Assembly (NCBI RefSeq): GCF_023702675.1
Contig: NZ_CP098478.1
Coordinates: 3,869,698-3,933,697 of the forward strand
DNA from: Acinetobacter sp. C26M
GTDB lineage: Bacteria > Pseudomonadota > Gammaproteobacteria > Pseudomonadales > Moraxellaceae
Length of the DNA stretch: 64,000 nucleotides
Reading direction: 5' to 3'
Of this stretch, positions 8,208-22,581 are shown one piece after another. Under the pieces are notes generated by a model. That model ran no database searches. It worked only from the letters and a program-made list of their open reading frames with translations, and had not been told where the DNA came from. Positions within the stretch are counted from its first letter, which is position 1. Every line of letters begins with the position of its first letter. A program made the translations under genes and the position numbers.

Positions 8208-8774
8208 CTAAAAATGCGCTTGATACAGCGCCAATAATTTTTGTGCGCCAAGCAACAAGTTCTCTTCCCAATCCAGATGCGCCGTATCATTGGCACCATC
8301 TGTAATATATTTAACTGAAATCAAACGCACCCCAAGCTTTTGGCACACTTTAGCTAAGGCATAGGCTTCCATATCCACGAGATTACAACTGACCTTTGGA
8401 ACGCCTGTTTCAAAAGAATCACCTGTGCCACATATCCCTTTAGGTAAAATCTCAAAATGTGGCTGAGTATGGATCTCCGCAGGAATCTCATCATCCATTG
8501 GGGTCACGCCTACGGCAAAACCTAAAGGCGATACATCCATATCACGCTGCACAAAAGTAATCACCTCAACCAAACTATGCGCATCAAAGTGCGAACTGCC
8601 TGCACTGCCTAAATTTATGAGGGTTTTACAGCCCGTCTTTTGAATCACCTCAAATGCCTTGAATGCCGCATTAATTTTGCCGATGCCACTGTAATGAACG
8701 TCAATACCAGCTTGCTCAAATAAACCTTTGGATTCATTCGGCAAAGCCATAATCAGAGCAACATCAGCATTCAT
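8208..8774 (-). CDS. MTA/SAH-nucleosidase-family protein
   Basis: A 188-residue phosphorylase/nucleosidase-fold protein, shorter than typical MTA/SAH nucleosidases (about 230). Diagnostic segments: VALIMALPNES at the start, YSGIGKINAAFKAFEVI (ribose/phosphate site), LINLGSAG, and the purine and active-site segment VDMEAYALAKVC with SVKYITDGAND. The substrate is probably 5'-methylthioadenosine, S-adenosylhomocysteine or a related nucleoside, cleaved to adenine and the sugar. The catalytic Asp of SDGAN-type motifs is present (TDGAND). It begins 63 bases after the TDT gene, with a terminator between, so it is likely its own unit. It sits at the right edge of the island but has normal base composition, so I count it as core. 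Confidence 0.8.
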   Translation of the reverse strand: MNADVALIMALPNESKGLFEQAGIDVHYSGIGKINAAFKAFEVIQKTGCKTLINLGSAGSSHFDAHSLVEVITFVQRDMDVSPLGFAVGVTPMDDEIPAEIHTQPHFEILPKGICGTGDSFETGVPKVSCNLVDMEAYALAKVCQKLGVRLISVKYITDGANDTAHLDWEENLLLGAQKLLALYQAHF

Positions 8775-8805
8775 AAAAAAGACTCGTTCAAATCAAAATA
8801 GAGAC

Positions 8806-8832
8806 ACAAAAAAGGTGTGCTTCGGCACACCT
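8806..8832 (-). terminator. Terminator of the TDT transporter gene
   Basis: AGGTGTGC (8813-8820), a TTCG loop and GCACACCT (8825-8832). Read on the minus strand the stem is followed by a T-run (8806-8812), just after the stop of the gene at 8838. Confidence 0.85.
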
Positions 8833-8837
8833 CGATA

Positions 8838-9971
8838 TTATTGCATCTTCTGCTGTAAGGCGACCAAACAAGGAGAGAAAAATAATTGACCGCTATACGC
8901 CCCTGCCAACGTTTTCTTCATCACCAATGCCCATAGGCCAACCAACAACAGACTTAGAACCACAGCCGCATACTGTAAGAAATCGATATGTAATTGATGC
9001 GCTAAATTAAAGATCGCCAAGATAAACACACCGAATGGGAAAGTCAGTCCCCACCAACCTAAGTTAAATGGAATACCAGTACGCATATGGCGCAGTGTGG
9101 TCAAGATCGCAATCCCAAACCACCATAAACCAAAACCTAATAGCACCAAACTTGCCACAATACCCAAGGCTGGAAGTAATGTCGCTAAGCCTTCAAAGCC
9201 CATCGCCTGCATAATGCGTGGCGCTTGCTCACCCAGTAATAATAACGCTAATGCCCCTGTTCCAATCGGTCCTAAACATAACCAGCTAGAAATCGCGACT
9301 TCTTTCTCTGGCAATTGATGCAAGGCCAAACGTAGCATCAAAATGGTTAAGATCGCAAAAGCAGGTAATACAGAAATACCCCACAACACATAGCCTGTGA
9401 TCAAAATCGTCAATGCATGTTGATCGGCTGCTAAATGCTGTAATAGCAGCCCCGCAGAGCTGGCAGCGACTTCACACGCTACGATCGGGAGTAACCATAC
9501 CGCAGTCATCCGTTGTAATTGATGATCTTGGCAACTAAACATACAAAATGGCACCACCCACGCAATCACCACCGCAAGAGCAACATCGATATACCAAAGG
9601 TAAGTGGCAATCTGAACGGCAATATCGCCATATAAATGAGTACCGAAACTGAGAAAACCATTGGCAATTGTGGCTAAGCCCATTGGAATCGCACCGAGGA
9701 ATAAGCTCATGTTGGGGTGAGTAAAAATCTGCTTGGCTTCGGTTGGAAATAAAATCCAGCGTAAGATATACAGCACACTAAAAGTACTAAATAACAGAAT
9801 ATTAAATTGCCATAATTTGGTCGCAAGCATAAATAAGACAGATGAGGCAAAAGGCAGCTGTGCTAAAATCATCGCTACGACACCTGTTCCCATGGTTGCA
9901 GTAAACCAGTTCGGGGTAAAATGACGAATCACATCGGTGCTCTGCTCTAGCTGGTAAAACGGCTTTTTCAT
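8838..9971 (-). CDS. TDT-family (TehA/Mae1/SLAC1-type) membrane transporter
   Basis: A 377-residue integral membrane protein with about ten hydrophobic segments. The N-terminal HFTPNWFTATMGTGVVAMIL is the hallmark of the tellurite-resistance/dicarboxylate transporter (TDT) family, as are GAIPMGLATIANG and LGWWGLTFPFGVF. Members include malate and sulfite exporters and TehA-type anion channels. The nearby sulfonate genes make sulfite export conceivable (SsuD releases sulfite), but nothing in the sequence fixes the substrate. It has its own terminator on the minus strand and a divergent ribF upstream. Confidence 0.85.
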   Translation of the reverse strand: MKKPFYQLEQSTDVIRHFTPNWFTATMGTGVVAMILAQLPFASSVLFMLATKLWQFNILLFSTFSVLYILRWILFPTEAKQIFTHPNMSLFLGAIPMGLATIANGFLSFGTHLYGDIAVQIATYLWYIDVALAVVIAWVVPFCMFSCQDHQLQRMTAVWLLPIVACEVAASSAGLLLQHLAADQHALTILITGYVLWGISVLPAFAILTILMLRLALHQLPEKEVAISSWLCLGPIGTGALALLLLGEQAPRIMQAMGFEGLATLLPALGIVASLVLLGFGLWWFGIAILTTLRHMRTGIPFNLGWWGLTFPFGVFILAIFNLAHQLHIDFLQYAAVVLSLLLVGLWALVMKKTLAGAYSGQLFFSPCLVALQQKMQ

Positions 9972-10177
9972 CTCTTTCTCAATATCAAGCGACTATGCAG
10001 CTATTTTAGGTCAATCTTTAAATAAGAAAAATTGATTTATTTTTATTTAATGAATCAGTTTAATTGATATAAAGACTTTAAATATTGAAATTTTTCTGTG
10101 TAAAAACACAACAACAAGACGAAACGCTGAGAATATGGCAATATATAGCCTTTGCAAAATCACTGTATTTAACGCCC

Positions 10178-11179
10178 ATGAAGTTGCTTCGTCTCAACGC
10201 ATTATCGCCAGATTTTCAGTTACCCCCAACTGCGGTAACGATTGGCAATTTTGATGGTGTCCATCTCGGCCATCAAGCGATGATTGCTCAACTCAAAACG
10301 TTGGCTGAAGCGCAAGACTTAAAAACATTGGTGATGATTTTTGAGCCACAACCACTTGAATTCTTTAAAGGTTATGATGCACCTCCTCGCATCAGCTCGC
10401 TCAGAGAAAAAGTAGAATATTTAACTGAGCTCGGTGTGGACTATATTGCAGTTGCGAAATTTGACCAATATTTTAGAAGTTTAAATGCCACTGAATTTGC
10501 CGACCTACTCAAATTAAAACTCAATGCGCAAAGCTTGGTGCTGGGTGATGATTTTCATTTTGGTAAAGACCGCCAAGGCAACAGTGAATTCTTACGCGAC
10601 TACGGTTTTGATGTCATCAATTTAAATACGGTAGCTTTAAATGGTGAACGTGTCAGTTCAACTCGTATTCGTCAGGTCCTTCAACAGGGTGATCTGGCAT
10701 TAGCGGCCAAACTATTGGGTCGTCCTTATAGCATCACAGGCCGAGTGCAATATGGCGATCAAATTGGTCGCACCCTTGATTTTCCAACCATTAATGTGCG
10801 TTTAAACCGTCACAAACCGTGTTTAAACGGGATTTATGCGGTAGATGTGGTCTGTGAAAATGCATCATTGATTGCCAAAGTAAAACATTCAAATCCTGCC
10901 CTCAACGGGATTACAGGCTATCAAGCTGACAGTTTGTTTGGTGCAGGTCATGTGGGGACACGCCCAGCCATCAAACAAGACCAGCCAGAATGGCGATTAG
11001 AGGTACATTTCCCTGATGTTTCTGCTAATCTGTATGGCTTATTGATGCGGGTAACCTTTCTTCACTATTTGCATGGTGAACTGAATTACCCTTCGCTTGA
11101 AGCCCTCAAAGCCGGAATTGATGATGATGTGCAAAAGTTACGAGACTATCGTACTAGCACAGCTGAATTTCCTTTTTAA
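10178..11179 (+). CDS. ribF: Bifunctional riboflavin kinase / FMN adenylyltransferase
   Basis: A 333-residue enzyme converting riboflavin to FMN and then FAD. I take ATG 10178 (MKLLRLNAL) because homology begins there; the frame runs back to 10085. The N-terminal FAD-synthetase domain shows TIGNFDGVHLGHQ (residues 20-32) and GDDFHFGKDRQG. The C-terminal flavokinase domain shows PYSITGRVQYGDQIGRTLDFPT and the LYG...V.F...L closing pattern. E. coli RibF is about 313 residues. It lies upstream of ileS-lspA-fkpB in the same order as in E. coli (ribF-ileS-lspA-fkpB), 56 bases before ileS. Confidence 0.95.
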   Translation: MKLLRLNALSPDFQLPPTAVTIGNFDGVHLGHQAMIAQLKTLAEAQDLKTLVMIFEPQPLEFFKGYDAPPRISSLREKVEYLTELGVDYIAVAKFDQYFRSLNATEFADLLKLKLNAQSLVLGDDFHFGKDRQGNSEFLRDYGFDVINLNTVALNGERVSSTRIRQVLQQGDLALAAKLLGRPYSITGRVQYGDQIGRTLDFPTINVRLNRHKPCLNGIYAVDVVCENASLIAKVKHSNPALNGITGYQADSLFGAGHVGTRPAIKQDQPEWRLEVHFPDVSANLYGLLMRVTFLHYLHGELNYPSLEALKAGIDDDVQKLRDYRTSTAEFPF

Positions 11180-11235
11180 ATTTAAAATGTAAAACATGTC
11201 AGTTTACAAACTGATCAAACTGGAAGAAAACTTGC

Positions 11236-14073
11236 ATGAGCGATAAGCAAACTCCTGAAAATGCAGTGGATTATAAAGCCACACTCAATTTGCCAGCGAC
11301 TGACTTTGCCATGAAGGCAAACTTGGCTGTGCGTGAAGCCAAATGGTTAGAAGAGTGGTATGCCGACAACATTTATCAGCAGATTCGTGAATCGCGTATT
11401 GGCAAGAAAAAATATGTACTGCATGACGGCCCTCCATATGCCAATGGTCAAATCCATTTAGGTCATGCCGTCAATAAAGTCTTAAAAGACATCATTATTA
11501 AAAGCCGCGTTTTAGATGGCTTCGATGCACCATATGTGCCTGGTTGGGACTGTCACGGTCTACCAATCGAACTGAAAGTCGAAGAAAAAGTTGGTAAAGT
11601 GGGCGTTAAAGTCGATGCTTCAACTTTCCGTAAGGCTTGCCGTGAATATGCGTATACGCAAGTCGAATTACAGAAGAAAGACTTTGTGCGTATGGGCGTT
11701 TTTGGTGATTGGGATAATCCATACCTCACCATGAACTTCAAGCAAGAAGCAGATATCGTGCGTGCCTTGGGTGCCATTGCCAAAGCAGGTCATATTGAGC
11801 CGGGTCTAAAACCAGTGAACTGGTGTATGGACTGTGGTTCATCACTAGCTGAAGCAGAAGTTGAATACGAAGACAAAAAATCAGATGCGATTGATGTTGG
11901 CTTCACGGTTGTTGACCTTAAAGATCTCAGCACACGTTTGAATGTTGATGTTCAAGATGCCACGGATATCGTGATCTGGACCACTACACCATGGACTTTG
12001 CCTGCTAACCAAGCGGTCGCGCTCCACGCTGATATCGACTATCAATTGGTTCAAGTGACTACCGAGCGTGGTACGCAAAACTTTATTCTGGCCAAAGATT
12101 TGGTTGAATCAGCGATCGAACGTTACAAACTGGAAAACCCAGTTGTACTCGCTGATTTCAAAGGTGCTGCAATTGAGAATCTTCTTTTGCAACATCCGCT
12201 GTTGGCAGACCGTCAAGTCCCTGTGATTTTAGGCGAGCACGTGATTGCAACCAGCGGTACAGGTGCAGTGCATACCGCACCCGGCCATGGTGTAGACGAT
12301 TATAAAGTCGGTTTGCTGTACCAATTAAAAGTTGAAAACCCTGTCGGTGGCAATGGTGTTTATTTACCAACATCACCAATTTTTGCAGGGGAACATATTT
12401 ATAAAGCCAACCCTCAAATCATTGAGGCATTGGGTGCAGTTGGTCGTTTATGGGCACATCAGCCAATTAAACATAGCTATCCGCACTGCTGGCGCCATAA
12501 GACCCCGATTATCTTCCGTGCGACACCTCAGTGGTTTATCAGCATGGATGCCAATGGTCTGCGCCAAAATGCATTAAATGCGATTGAAAATGATATCGAA
12601 TTTGTGCCTGATTGGGGACAAAGCCGTATTCAGTCGATGATTGAAGGTCGTCCAGATTGGTGTATCTCGCGTCAACGTACTTGGGGTGTCCCAATTCCAT
12701 TTTTCGTGCACAAAGATACCAATGCATTGCACCCACGTACGCCTGAATTGATCGAAGAAGTGGCTAAACTGATCGAACAAGAAGGTATCGATGGTTGGTA
12801 TAACCGTGAAGCGAGTGAGTTCATCGGTGCCGATGCAGAACAATATAATGCGGTACGCGATACCTTAGACGTTTGGTTTGACTCTGGAACGACACACTAC
12901 GCTGTGCTTCGTGAACGTGATGATCTACAAGATCCAGCAGACTTATATCTTGAAGGTTCAGATCAGCACCGTGGCTGGTTCCAATCGTCGTTGTTAACCT
13001 CGATCGCGATCAATGAACGTGCGCCATATAAAGGCCTACTCACCCACGGTTTCGTGGTTGATGAGAAAGGCCGTAAGATGTCTAAATCATTAGGCAACAT
13101 CATTACCCCACAAGACATTATCAAAGATATGGGTGCTGATGGCTTACGTTTCTGGATCGCATCTGCTGACTATCGTTACGAGATGACGGCTGGTAAAGAA
13201 ATCTTTAGCCGCGCATCAGATGGTTATCGTCGTATTCGTAATACCTTACGTTTCTTGTTGGCAAACTTGAATGGCTTCAAACCATCTACAGATGCGTTAC
13301 CAGTCGACCAATTGATTGCATTGGATCAATACATCTTGCAACGCGCTGCTGAGGTTCAAAAAACCATTCAGCAAGCTTATGAAGAGATGAACTTCCATAT
13401 CGTCACTAATGCGCTAACCAGCTTCTGTATTAATGACTTGGGTGGTTTCTACCTTGACATCATCAAAGATCGCCAGTACACCACTAAAGCAGATTCACAG
13501 GCACGTCATTCTGCGCAAACTGCGCTATATCATATCGTGCAAGCTTTTGTTCGCTGGATGTCACCTATCCTCAGCTTTACCGCACAAGAAGCTTGGCCAT
13601 TGATTCCAGAACAAACTGGAAAATATGTATTTACCGCTGAATGGTATGATATCCCAACGGCATCAACAGCAAACTTACTGTCTGAAGCAGATTGGCAAAC
13701 ATTGATTAGCGTAAAATCAGCAGTAAATAAACAGATTGAAGCAGCACGTAACGCTAAACTCATTGGTAGTAACCTATCTGCTAAAGTTGAACTTTGGGCA
13801 GATGAAGCATTACAAACATTGTTAAACCAATTGGCTGATGAATTACGTTTTGTCTTGATTACCTCTCAAGTCATCGTTCACCCTTATGCTGAACAAGGCG
13901 AAAGCACAGACCTCGAAGGTCTGCGTGTGCAAGTTTCGGCGGCAGACGGTGAAAAGTGTGTACGTTGCTGGCATGTATTGCCTGATGTAAATACACACGT
14001 TGGTCATGCTGGTTTATGCGCTCGTTGTATTATCAATGTCACTGGCAGTGGCGAAGTGAGAAAATATGCATAA
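11236..14073 (+). CDS. ileS: Isoleucyl-tRNA synthetase
   Basis: A 945-residue class Ia synthetase charging tRNA-Ile. It has the HIGH-type motif HLGH (residues 74-77) after PPYANGQ, the editing-domain segments [11 protein letters not shown] and [21 protein letters not shown] at residues 614-618, and a C-terminal zinc knuckle with Cys908, Cys911, Cys928 and Cys931 (CVRC...CARC). Length is standard (E. coli 938). ATG 11236 follows GGAAG at 11222-11226. The 3' end overlaps lspA by eight bases. This is the mupirocin-sensitive bacterial type judging by the C-terminal zinc domain. Confidence 0.97.
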   Translation: MSDKQTPENAVDYKATLNLPATDFAMKANLAVREAKWLEEWYADNIYQQIRESRIGKKKYVLHDGPPYANGQIHLGHAVNKVLKDIIIKSRVLDGFDAPYVPGWDCHGLPIELKVEEKVGKVGVKVDASTFRKACREYAYTQVELQKKDFVRMGVFGDWDNPYLTMNFKQEADIVRALGAIAKAGHIEPGLKPVNWCMDCGSSLAEAEVEYEDKKSDAIDVGFTVVDLKDLSTRLNVDVQDATDIVIWTTTPWTLPANQAVALHADIDYQLVQVTTERGTQNFILAKDLVESAIERYKLENPVVLADFKGAAIENLLLQHPLLADRQVPVILGEHVIATSGTGAVHTAPGHGVDDYKVGLLYQLKVENPVGGNGVYLPTSPIFAGEHIYKANPQIIEALGAVGRLWAHQPIKHSYPHCWRHKTPIIFRATPQWFISMDANGLRQNALNAIENDIEFVPDWGQSRIQSMIEGRPDWCISRQRTWGVPIPFFVHKDTNALHPRTPELIEEVAKLIEQEGIDGWYNREASEFIGADAEQYNAVRDTLDVWFDSGTTHYAVLRERDDLQDPADLYLEGSDQHRGWFQSSLLTSIAINERAPYKGLLTHGFVVDEKGRKMSKSLGNIITPQDIIKDMGADGLRFWIASADYRYEMTAGKEIFSRASDGYRRIRNTLRFLLANLNGFKPSTDALPVDQLIALDQYILQRAAEVQKTIQQAYEEMNFHIVTNALTSFCINDLGGFYLDIIKDRQYTTKADSQARHSAQTALYHIVQAFVRWMSPILSFTAQEAWPLIPEQTGKYVFTAEWYDIPTASTANLLSEADWQTLISVKSAVNKQIEAARNAKLIGSNLSAKVELWADEALQTLLNQLADELRFVLITSQVIVHPYAEQGESTDLEGLRVQVSAADGEKCVRCWHVLPDVNTHVGHAGLCARCIINVTGSGEVRKYA

Positions 14074-14608
14074 TTCTGTGCAAACAAGCCCAACAAAAAA
14101 AGGCTTATTCCAATTTTACCCGCACAACTTAATGTGGCTTGGACTTTCAGCCCTTGCCATTGTGCTGGACCAATGGACCAAATGGATTGCCAGTTCACAT
14201 TTAAATTATGCAGATCCTGTTCCTGTACTGCCCTTTTTAAATTGGACGCTGTTGCATAACTATGGTGCAGCATTCAGCTTTTTGTCTGATGCAGGTGGCT
14301 GGCAACGCTACTTCTTTACCTCATTAGCAGGCTTTGTTTCGGTGATTTTTGTTTTCTGGCTAATGCGTATGCCTAAGAAAATGATTGTATTACCAATGGC
14401 AATTGCGTTGATTCTTGGCGGAGCAATTGGCAATCTGATTGACCGTGTTAGCTTAGGCTATGTGGTCGACTTTATTCATGTTTATTATCAAAACAGCCAT
14501 TTTCCAGCCTTCAATCTTGCTGATAGCGCCATTACCTTAGGGACTATTTTGCTGCTGATCGATACTTTCTTCCTTGAGAAGAAACGTAACCAAAACGCGG
14601 ATGCATAA
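14066..14608 (+). CDS. lspA: Lipoprotein signal peptidase (signal peptidase II)
   Basis: A 180-residue inner-membrane aspartyl protease that removes signal peptides from prolipoproteins. Four membrane segments are visible. The catalytic aspartates lie in [19 protein letters not shown] and FNLADSAIT. An N-terminal extension of about 15 residues precedes the first membrane segment. The start overlaps ileS by eight bases; the neighbouring fkpB ATG follows the stop by one base, so the three are translationally coupled. Confidence 0.96.
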   Translation: MHNSVQTSPTKKGLFQFYPHNLMWLGLSALAIVLDQWTKWIASSHLNYADPVPVLPFLNWTLLHNYGAAFSFLSDAGGWQRYFFTSLAGFVSVIFVFWLMRMPKKMIVLPMAIALILGGAIGNLIDRVSLGYVVDFIHVYYQNSHFPAFNLADSAITLGTILLLIDTFFLEKKRNQNADA

Positions 14609-14609
14609 C

Positions 14610-15092
14610 ATGACTGAAATTATTCAACCAAACGAAGAAATTCGTATTCAGGATGGCTCAAAAGTCGAATTGCACTTTTCTGTCTCTATTGAAAATGGTG
14701 TTGAAATTGATAACACCCGTGGTCGTGAAGAACCCGTTAGCCTTGTGATTGGCGATGGTAACTTACTACCACATTTTGAGAAGGCATTATTTGGTTTACG
14801 TGCAGGCGATCGTCGCACCGTACATTTACCACCTGAAGATGCTTTTGGTCCGTGGAATCCTGAAAATATTCAGACCTTCGACACCGTCAAATTTGAACAA
14901 CGCCCAATTGTTGGTCATATGATTGAATTTGAAGATAAGGCCAAAGCAACTTTGTTCGGCATCGTAAAATCGGTCAATGATGACATTACCGAGATTGATT
15001 TTAATCATCCTCTGGCAGGCAAAAATATCACCTTTGAAGTGGAAATCTTCAAAGTCACCCCAGCTGGTCAGCAAGGCATCAAATTGATGTAA
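14610..15092 (+). CDS. fkpB: FKBP-type peptidyl-prolyl cis-trans isomerase (SlpA/FkpB family)
   Basis: A 160-residue SlpA-type FKBP, a cytoplasmic proline isomerase/chaperone. Visible features: VELHFSVSIENG, a GDGNLLPHFEKALFGLRAGD core and PPEDAFGPWNPENI, with the insert-in-flap domain in the second half and HPLAGKNITFEVEI closing the FKBP fold. I start at ATG 14610 (MTEII), one base after the lspA stop; an in-frame ATG at 14601 would overlap lspA. It is the last gene of the ileS operon, closed by a strong terminator. Confidence 0.93.
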   Translation: MTEIIQPNEEIRIQDGSKVELHFSVSIENGVEIDNTRGREEPVSLVIGDGNLLPHFEKALFGLRAGDRRTVHLPPEDAFGPWNPENIQTFDTVKFEQRPIVGHMIEFEDKAKATLFGIVKSVNDDITEIDFNHPLAGKNITFEVEIFKVTPAGQQGIKLM

Positions 15093-15093
15093 C

Positions 15094-15121
15094 AAAAAAG
15101 CTCTCAAATGAGAGCTTTTTT
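15094..15121 (+). terminator. Terminator of the ileS-lspA-fkpB unit
   Basis: AAAAAAGCTCTC (15094-15105), loop AAAT, GAGAGCTTTTTT (15110-15121): a 12-base-pair stem ending in T's immediately after the fkpB stop. Confidence 0.95.
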
Positions 15122-15199
15122 TATATCCGAAAAAAAGTATAAGATCATTTAAAAGCATTCATTTTTAAAATCAAAGCAATAACACACAGGAATTTAAAT

Positions 15200-15742
15200 A
15201 TGCTGATTTATATTATTGTTGGTAGTGTTCGGGAAGGTCGCACAGCGATCAAAGTCGCTAATTGGGTACAGCAAGCGACAACTGAACTCGCATTAAAAGA
15301 TATTCAAACCGAAGTTGTTGATCTTAAGGAATGGGACTTACCGCTATTTGCAGGTTCTCATCCACCTGCGACAGGCATTTATGATCAGCCGAAACAACAA
15401 CAATGGGCAGATAAAATTGCACAGGCACAAGCCTTTATCTTCATTAGCCCTGAATATAACCATGGCTATAGTCCAGCGCTGAAGAATGCCTTGGATTATG
15501 TCGGGAAAGAATGGCAAGGCAAACCAGCAGCTTTTATCGGTTATGGCTCTACCAATGGCTCCCGTTCAATCAGTCAAATCCGCCAAGTAACTTCAAGTTT
15601 AGGGCTGGTTGATCCCAATGCCGTAATTGAAATTCGCGACATCTTTAAACGTAATAAAGACGAGAACTTTGAAGCCAATGAGTTTGAAGTGAAAGGATTA
15701 GCGGCTCTCGTTGCTAAATTACAGAAATATCATATCGCTTAG
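15200..15742 (+). CDS. NAD(P)H-dependent FMN reductase
   Basis: A 180-residue flavodoxin-fold reductase of the SsuE/azoreductase (FMN_red) family. It shows the N-terminal FMN phosphate loop GSVREGRTAIKVA and the signature SPEYNHGYSPALKNALDYV near residues 94-112, followed by AAFIGYGSTNGSRS. It could supply reduced flavin to a monooxygenase such as SsuD, or act as a quinone/azo reductase; the sequence does not decide. AGGA at 15188-15191 precedes the ATG. The gene stands alone between a terminator and a regulatory palindrome that begins two bases after its stop. Confidence 0.9.
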   Translation: MLIYIIVGSVREGRTAIKVANWVQQATTELALKDIQTEVVDLKEWDLPLFAGSHPPATGIYDQPKQQQWADKIAQAQAFIFISPEYNHGYSPALKNALDYVGKEWQGKPAAFIGYGSTNGSRSISQIRQVTSSLGLVDPNAVIEIRDIFKRNKDENFEANEFEVKGLAALVAKLQKYHIA

Positions 15743-15743
15743 T

Positions 15744-15761
15744 TGTACGCCTAAGCGTACA
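15744..15761 (+). promoter_or_regulatory. Candidate GacA upstream activating sequence
   Basis: TGTACGCCTAAGCGTACA is an 18-base inverted repeat with TGTA/TACA ends, the same total length as the GacA site TGTAAG-N6-CTTACA found before rsm RNA genes in gammaproteobacteria. Its centre lies about 65 bases before the inferred transcript start of the RNA at 15818. A -10-like TAATAT sits at 15806-15811 with no good -35, as expected of an activator-dependent promoter. Confidence 0.55.
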
Positions 15762-15817
15762 TTGATCAGGTCGATTTACGTCTGTTCCATTTCTGGCTTG
15801 ATCGCTAATATATGAAG

Positions 15818-15940
15818 CATAGAGAGACAGGAAGTCTCATTGAGAATAAGAACAGACACAGGATGTGGTCGTTAATAGGATATCAACGACATAAACTGAA
15901 TATGAAGAAGCCCCGTCAGGATGATGGGGCTTCTTTTTGT
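15818..15940 (+). ncRNA. Probable Rsm/Csr-type small RNA that sequesters CsrA
   Basis: The stretch has no reading frame but holds four GGA motifs, each in a hairpin loop: AGGAA between GAGAC and GTCTC (15824-15838); AGGAT inside CACAGGATGTG (15857-15867); AGGAT inside GTCGTT/AACGAC (15868-15890, overlapping the previous stem); and AGGAT in the loop of the final terminator (stem 15906-15914 with 15926-15934, then a T-run). GGA-in-loop arrays, especially ACAGGAUGU, are the CsrA/RsmA-binding signature of RsmX/Y/Z and CsrB. The length of about 120 bases fits RsmX/RsmY. An 18-base GacA-like site lies upstream. The start is inferred from the -10 element; I do not know a published name for it. Confidence 0.72.
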
Positions 15941-16666
15941 CTATTCTTTCTCTAACAACTGCTCGATTCGCTTTTGATAATTATTTAAAAAATCCTTTGT
16001 TACCCGAAAATGCTCTGTTTCTTCATAAGATATTTCTTTAATCCCTGAATCGGAAAACTGATAAATTTTGGCATTTGGATAAGCCAATAAAATAGGAGAA
16101 TGGGTGGCAATAATAAATTGAGATTGCTCCTGACATAAACGATCCACAACCGACAAAGTTGTCATCAACATTGTTGGAGACAAAGCTGCTTCTGGTTCAT
16201 CTAAAAGATATAAACCTTTACCTTTTAATTTCATTGTTAATAATTTTAAGAAAGCCTCTCCATGCGAGCGTAAGTGTATATCTCCCCCATACTCCACCAA
16301 ATAGTCCACTTGCTTCATATAGGTTGCAACGTTATAGAAGCTCTCTGCACGCAAAAAGTAATAATCTTGAGGCTTCTTATAACTTTTTATCGTTCGAATC
16401 GCCTGATGCAAATCAGAAGCCGTTGTTGCAGTATTTAATTGTACATTCCGCGTTCCGCCTTCTTCTGAAAAACCCAAAGCAAGTGCTAAAGCTTCAAGAA
16501 TGGTCGACTTTCCTGAACCATTTTCTCCAACAAAGAAGGTTACCTCTGGATGGAACTCAATACTTTCTAGATCATTAACCGCAGGAACGACATAAGGATA
16601 ACTTGCCCAATCCAAGGACTCAGGTGCTTTAAACTTCACAGCTCGAATATAGGGTCTTTCTTGCAT
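15941..16666 (-). CDS. AAA family ATPase (ABC-type, predicted)
   Basis: A 241-residue ATPase with Walker A GENGSGKST (residues 47-55), a signature-like region around residue 125 (LRSHGEAFLKLL) and Walker B LYLLDEPEAALS followed by the H-loop FIIATHSPIL. It lacks the long coiled-coil of SMC/RecF and consists of little more than a head domain, matching the widespread 'predicted ATPase' group (COG3910-like). Function is unknown; relatives occur both as housekeeping genes and beside defence genes. It converges on the small RNA and shares its terminator hairpin. Confidence 0.8.
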   Translation of the reverse strand: MQERPYIRAVKFKAPESLDWASYPYVVPAVNDLESIEFHPEVTFFVGENGSGKSTILEALALALGFSEEGGTRNVQLNTATTASDLHQAIRTIKSYKKPQDYYFLRAESFYNVATYMKQVDYLVEYGGDIHLRSHGEAFLKLLTMKLKGKGLYLLDEPEAALSPTMLMTTLSVVDRLCQEQSQFIIATHSPILLAYPNAKIYQFSDSGIKEISYEETEHFRVTKDFLNNYQKRIEQLLEKE

Positions 16667-16773
16667 AAAATATTGGCAAAACGATTTGTTATAGCATGCT
16701 AGATTTTGTCTTTGAAAAATACCTTAATTCATTGATAAACGTCTTAGGCTGTCGTATTTTAAATCTATCAGAA

Positions 16774-17109
16774 CTATCCTAAATTTTGCTGCTTTAGGCA
16801 TTCGATCATTTCATCCAATACTTTCTGCCCCATCGTTGTTCGCACAAGTTCATTTAAATCACCTGCTAAAAAGCCAGACCAAGTCGTACTCGTTGAACCA
16901 GAAGAATGCGCATAACGTCCACAAGCAGACCACACCTTTTGGTCTGATGTAATAGAAGCTAAATACAGCTCCCCTTCAGGATCATCCAATATCCATTCGC
17001 GAATAACTCTAGGTGCTTGATATTGTTGCTTAGGTTTTTCCAACCACTTCCATACTAAAAAACCTAAATAGACAATTCCAATAGCTGATAAAAGTGTATG
17101 GAAAATCAT
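16774..17109 (-). CDS. Hypothetical membrane-anchored protein, 111 residues
   Basis: I do not recognise the family. One N-terminal membrane segment (residues 2-22, HTLLSAIGIVYLGFLVWKW) is followed by a hydrophilic domain with DDPEGELYLASI and TTWSGFLAGDLNELV. The charge pattern (KPKQQ after the segment) suggests the C-terminal domain faces the cytoplasm. It is monocistronic, between the ATPase gene and the rRNA operon terminator. Confidence 0.6.
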   Translation of the reverse strand: MIFHTLLSAIGIVYLGFLVWKWLEKPKQQYQAPRVIREWILDDPEGELYLASITSDQKVWSACGRYAHSSGSTSTTWSGFLAGDLNELVRTTMGQKVLDEMIECLKQQNLG

Positions 17110-17201
17110 GTCAGTCCTAATATCATTTCTTATTTACATTTAATCAGGATAAAAATAGCACGACTCTTTCAATATTGACTCGTATTTTAATTCCACGCAA
17201 T

Positions 17202-17238
17202 AAAAAACACCCCAACCTCTCTCGAGATTGGGGTGTTT
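17202..17238 (-). terminator. Terminator of the rRNA operon
   Basis: AAACACCCCAA (17205-17215) pairs with TTGGGGTGTTT (17228-17238). On the minus strand the stem is followed by TTTTTTA. It lies ten bases beyond the 5S 3' end. Confidence 0.92.
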
Positions 17239-17248
17239 AGATTTAAAA

Positions 17249-17362
17249 GCTGGCGATGACTTACTCTCACATGGCAAGTGCCACACTACCATCAGCGCTA
17301 AGAGGTTTCACTTCTGAGTTCGGGAAGGGATCAGGTGGTTCACTCTTGCTATTGTCGCCAGC
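17249..17362 (-). rRNA. rrf: 5S ribosomal RNA
   Basis: About 114 bases. The ends GCTGGCGA and TCGCCAGC form the closing helix I, and the loop-B/C region CCGAACTCAGAAGTGAAAC (read on the minus strand) is the standard 5S signature. It is the last gene of the operon; the end coordinates are taken from the terminal helix. Confidence 0.95.
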
Positions 17363-17521
17363 AAACTGTTTTGGTTTTGGGTGGTCTTACGTTTTTTGCC
17401 ACTTAGTACCGAAAGAGTTATTAACGGATTAGTTAATTGAGTCGGTATTGTAACTAGATTTCACACTAAATCAAGTTATGTATTGAATTTATCTTGAATA
17501 CAACAACTGTTTGGGTGTTGT

Positions 17522-20413
<2,892 letters not shown>

Positions 20414-20776
20414 TACAACCCCAAACAGTCGTTAACACATACAAGTGAGTGTTATCGTTGCAAACTTAATTGCTACTGGTTTGTTGTCTGTGAACTTAAT
20501 CACCATACAGCTTCAATCTAAATTCATATACCAAAACGCTTGATTCAGTGTTTTTGCTAGTTCTCAATTTCATTCTTTCGAATGAATTGAGTGAACAATT
20601 TATTTCAGACTCAATTTTCTAATCTGTTAATGATTAACTACCACCTCGTCGGTGAGTAGTAAACTGTGATAAATCACAGAAGTTAATAAACTAAGATCTT
20701 TCGATCTTCTTATTTATTAATTTCTATAAGCTATCTTGGAATTTAACTTTCGTTTTCTACATTACTTCGTAATGTA

Positions 20777-20852
20777 TGGTGGAGACTAGGAGAGTCGAAC
20801 TCCTGACCTCCTGCGTGCAAAGCAGGCGCTCTACCAACTAAGCTAAGTCCCC
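20777..20852 (-). tRNA. tRNA-Ala (anticodon TGC)
   Basis: 76 bases including an encoded CCA. On the minus strand it starts GGGGACTTAGCTTAGTTGG and has the anticodon loop CTTTGCACG (TGC) and the T-arm GTTCGACTC. It lies in the 16S-23S spacer, as in most gammaproteobacterial operons of this type. Confidence 0.97.
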
Positions 20853-20907
20853 AGCTTATCATTTAATGAACGACATATCTTTCAATCTAAGCTACTGCAA
20901 TCAGATT

Positions 20908-20984
<77 letters not shown>

Positions 20985-21043
20985 TCAGATACATCTTCGA
21001 AGAACAACTTGTTGTGGATTCTTACCGATCGTCAATCTTTCGT

Positions 21044-22581
<1,538 letters not shown>

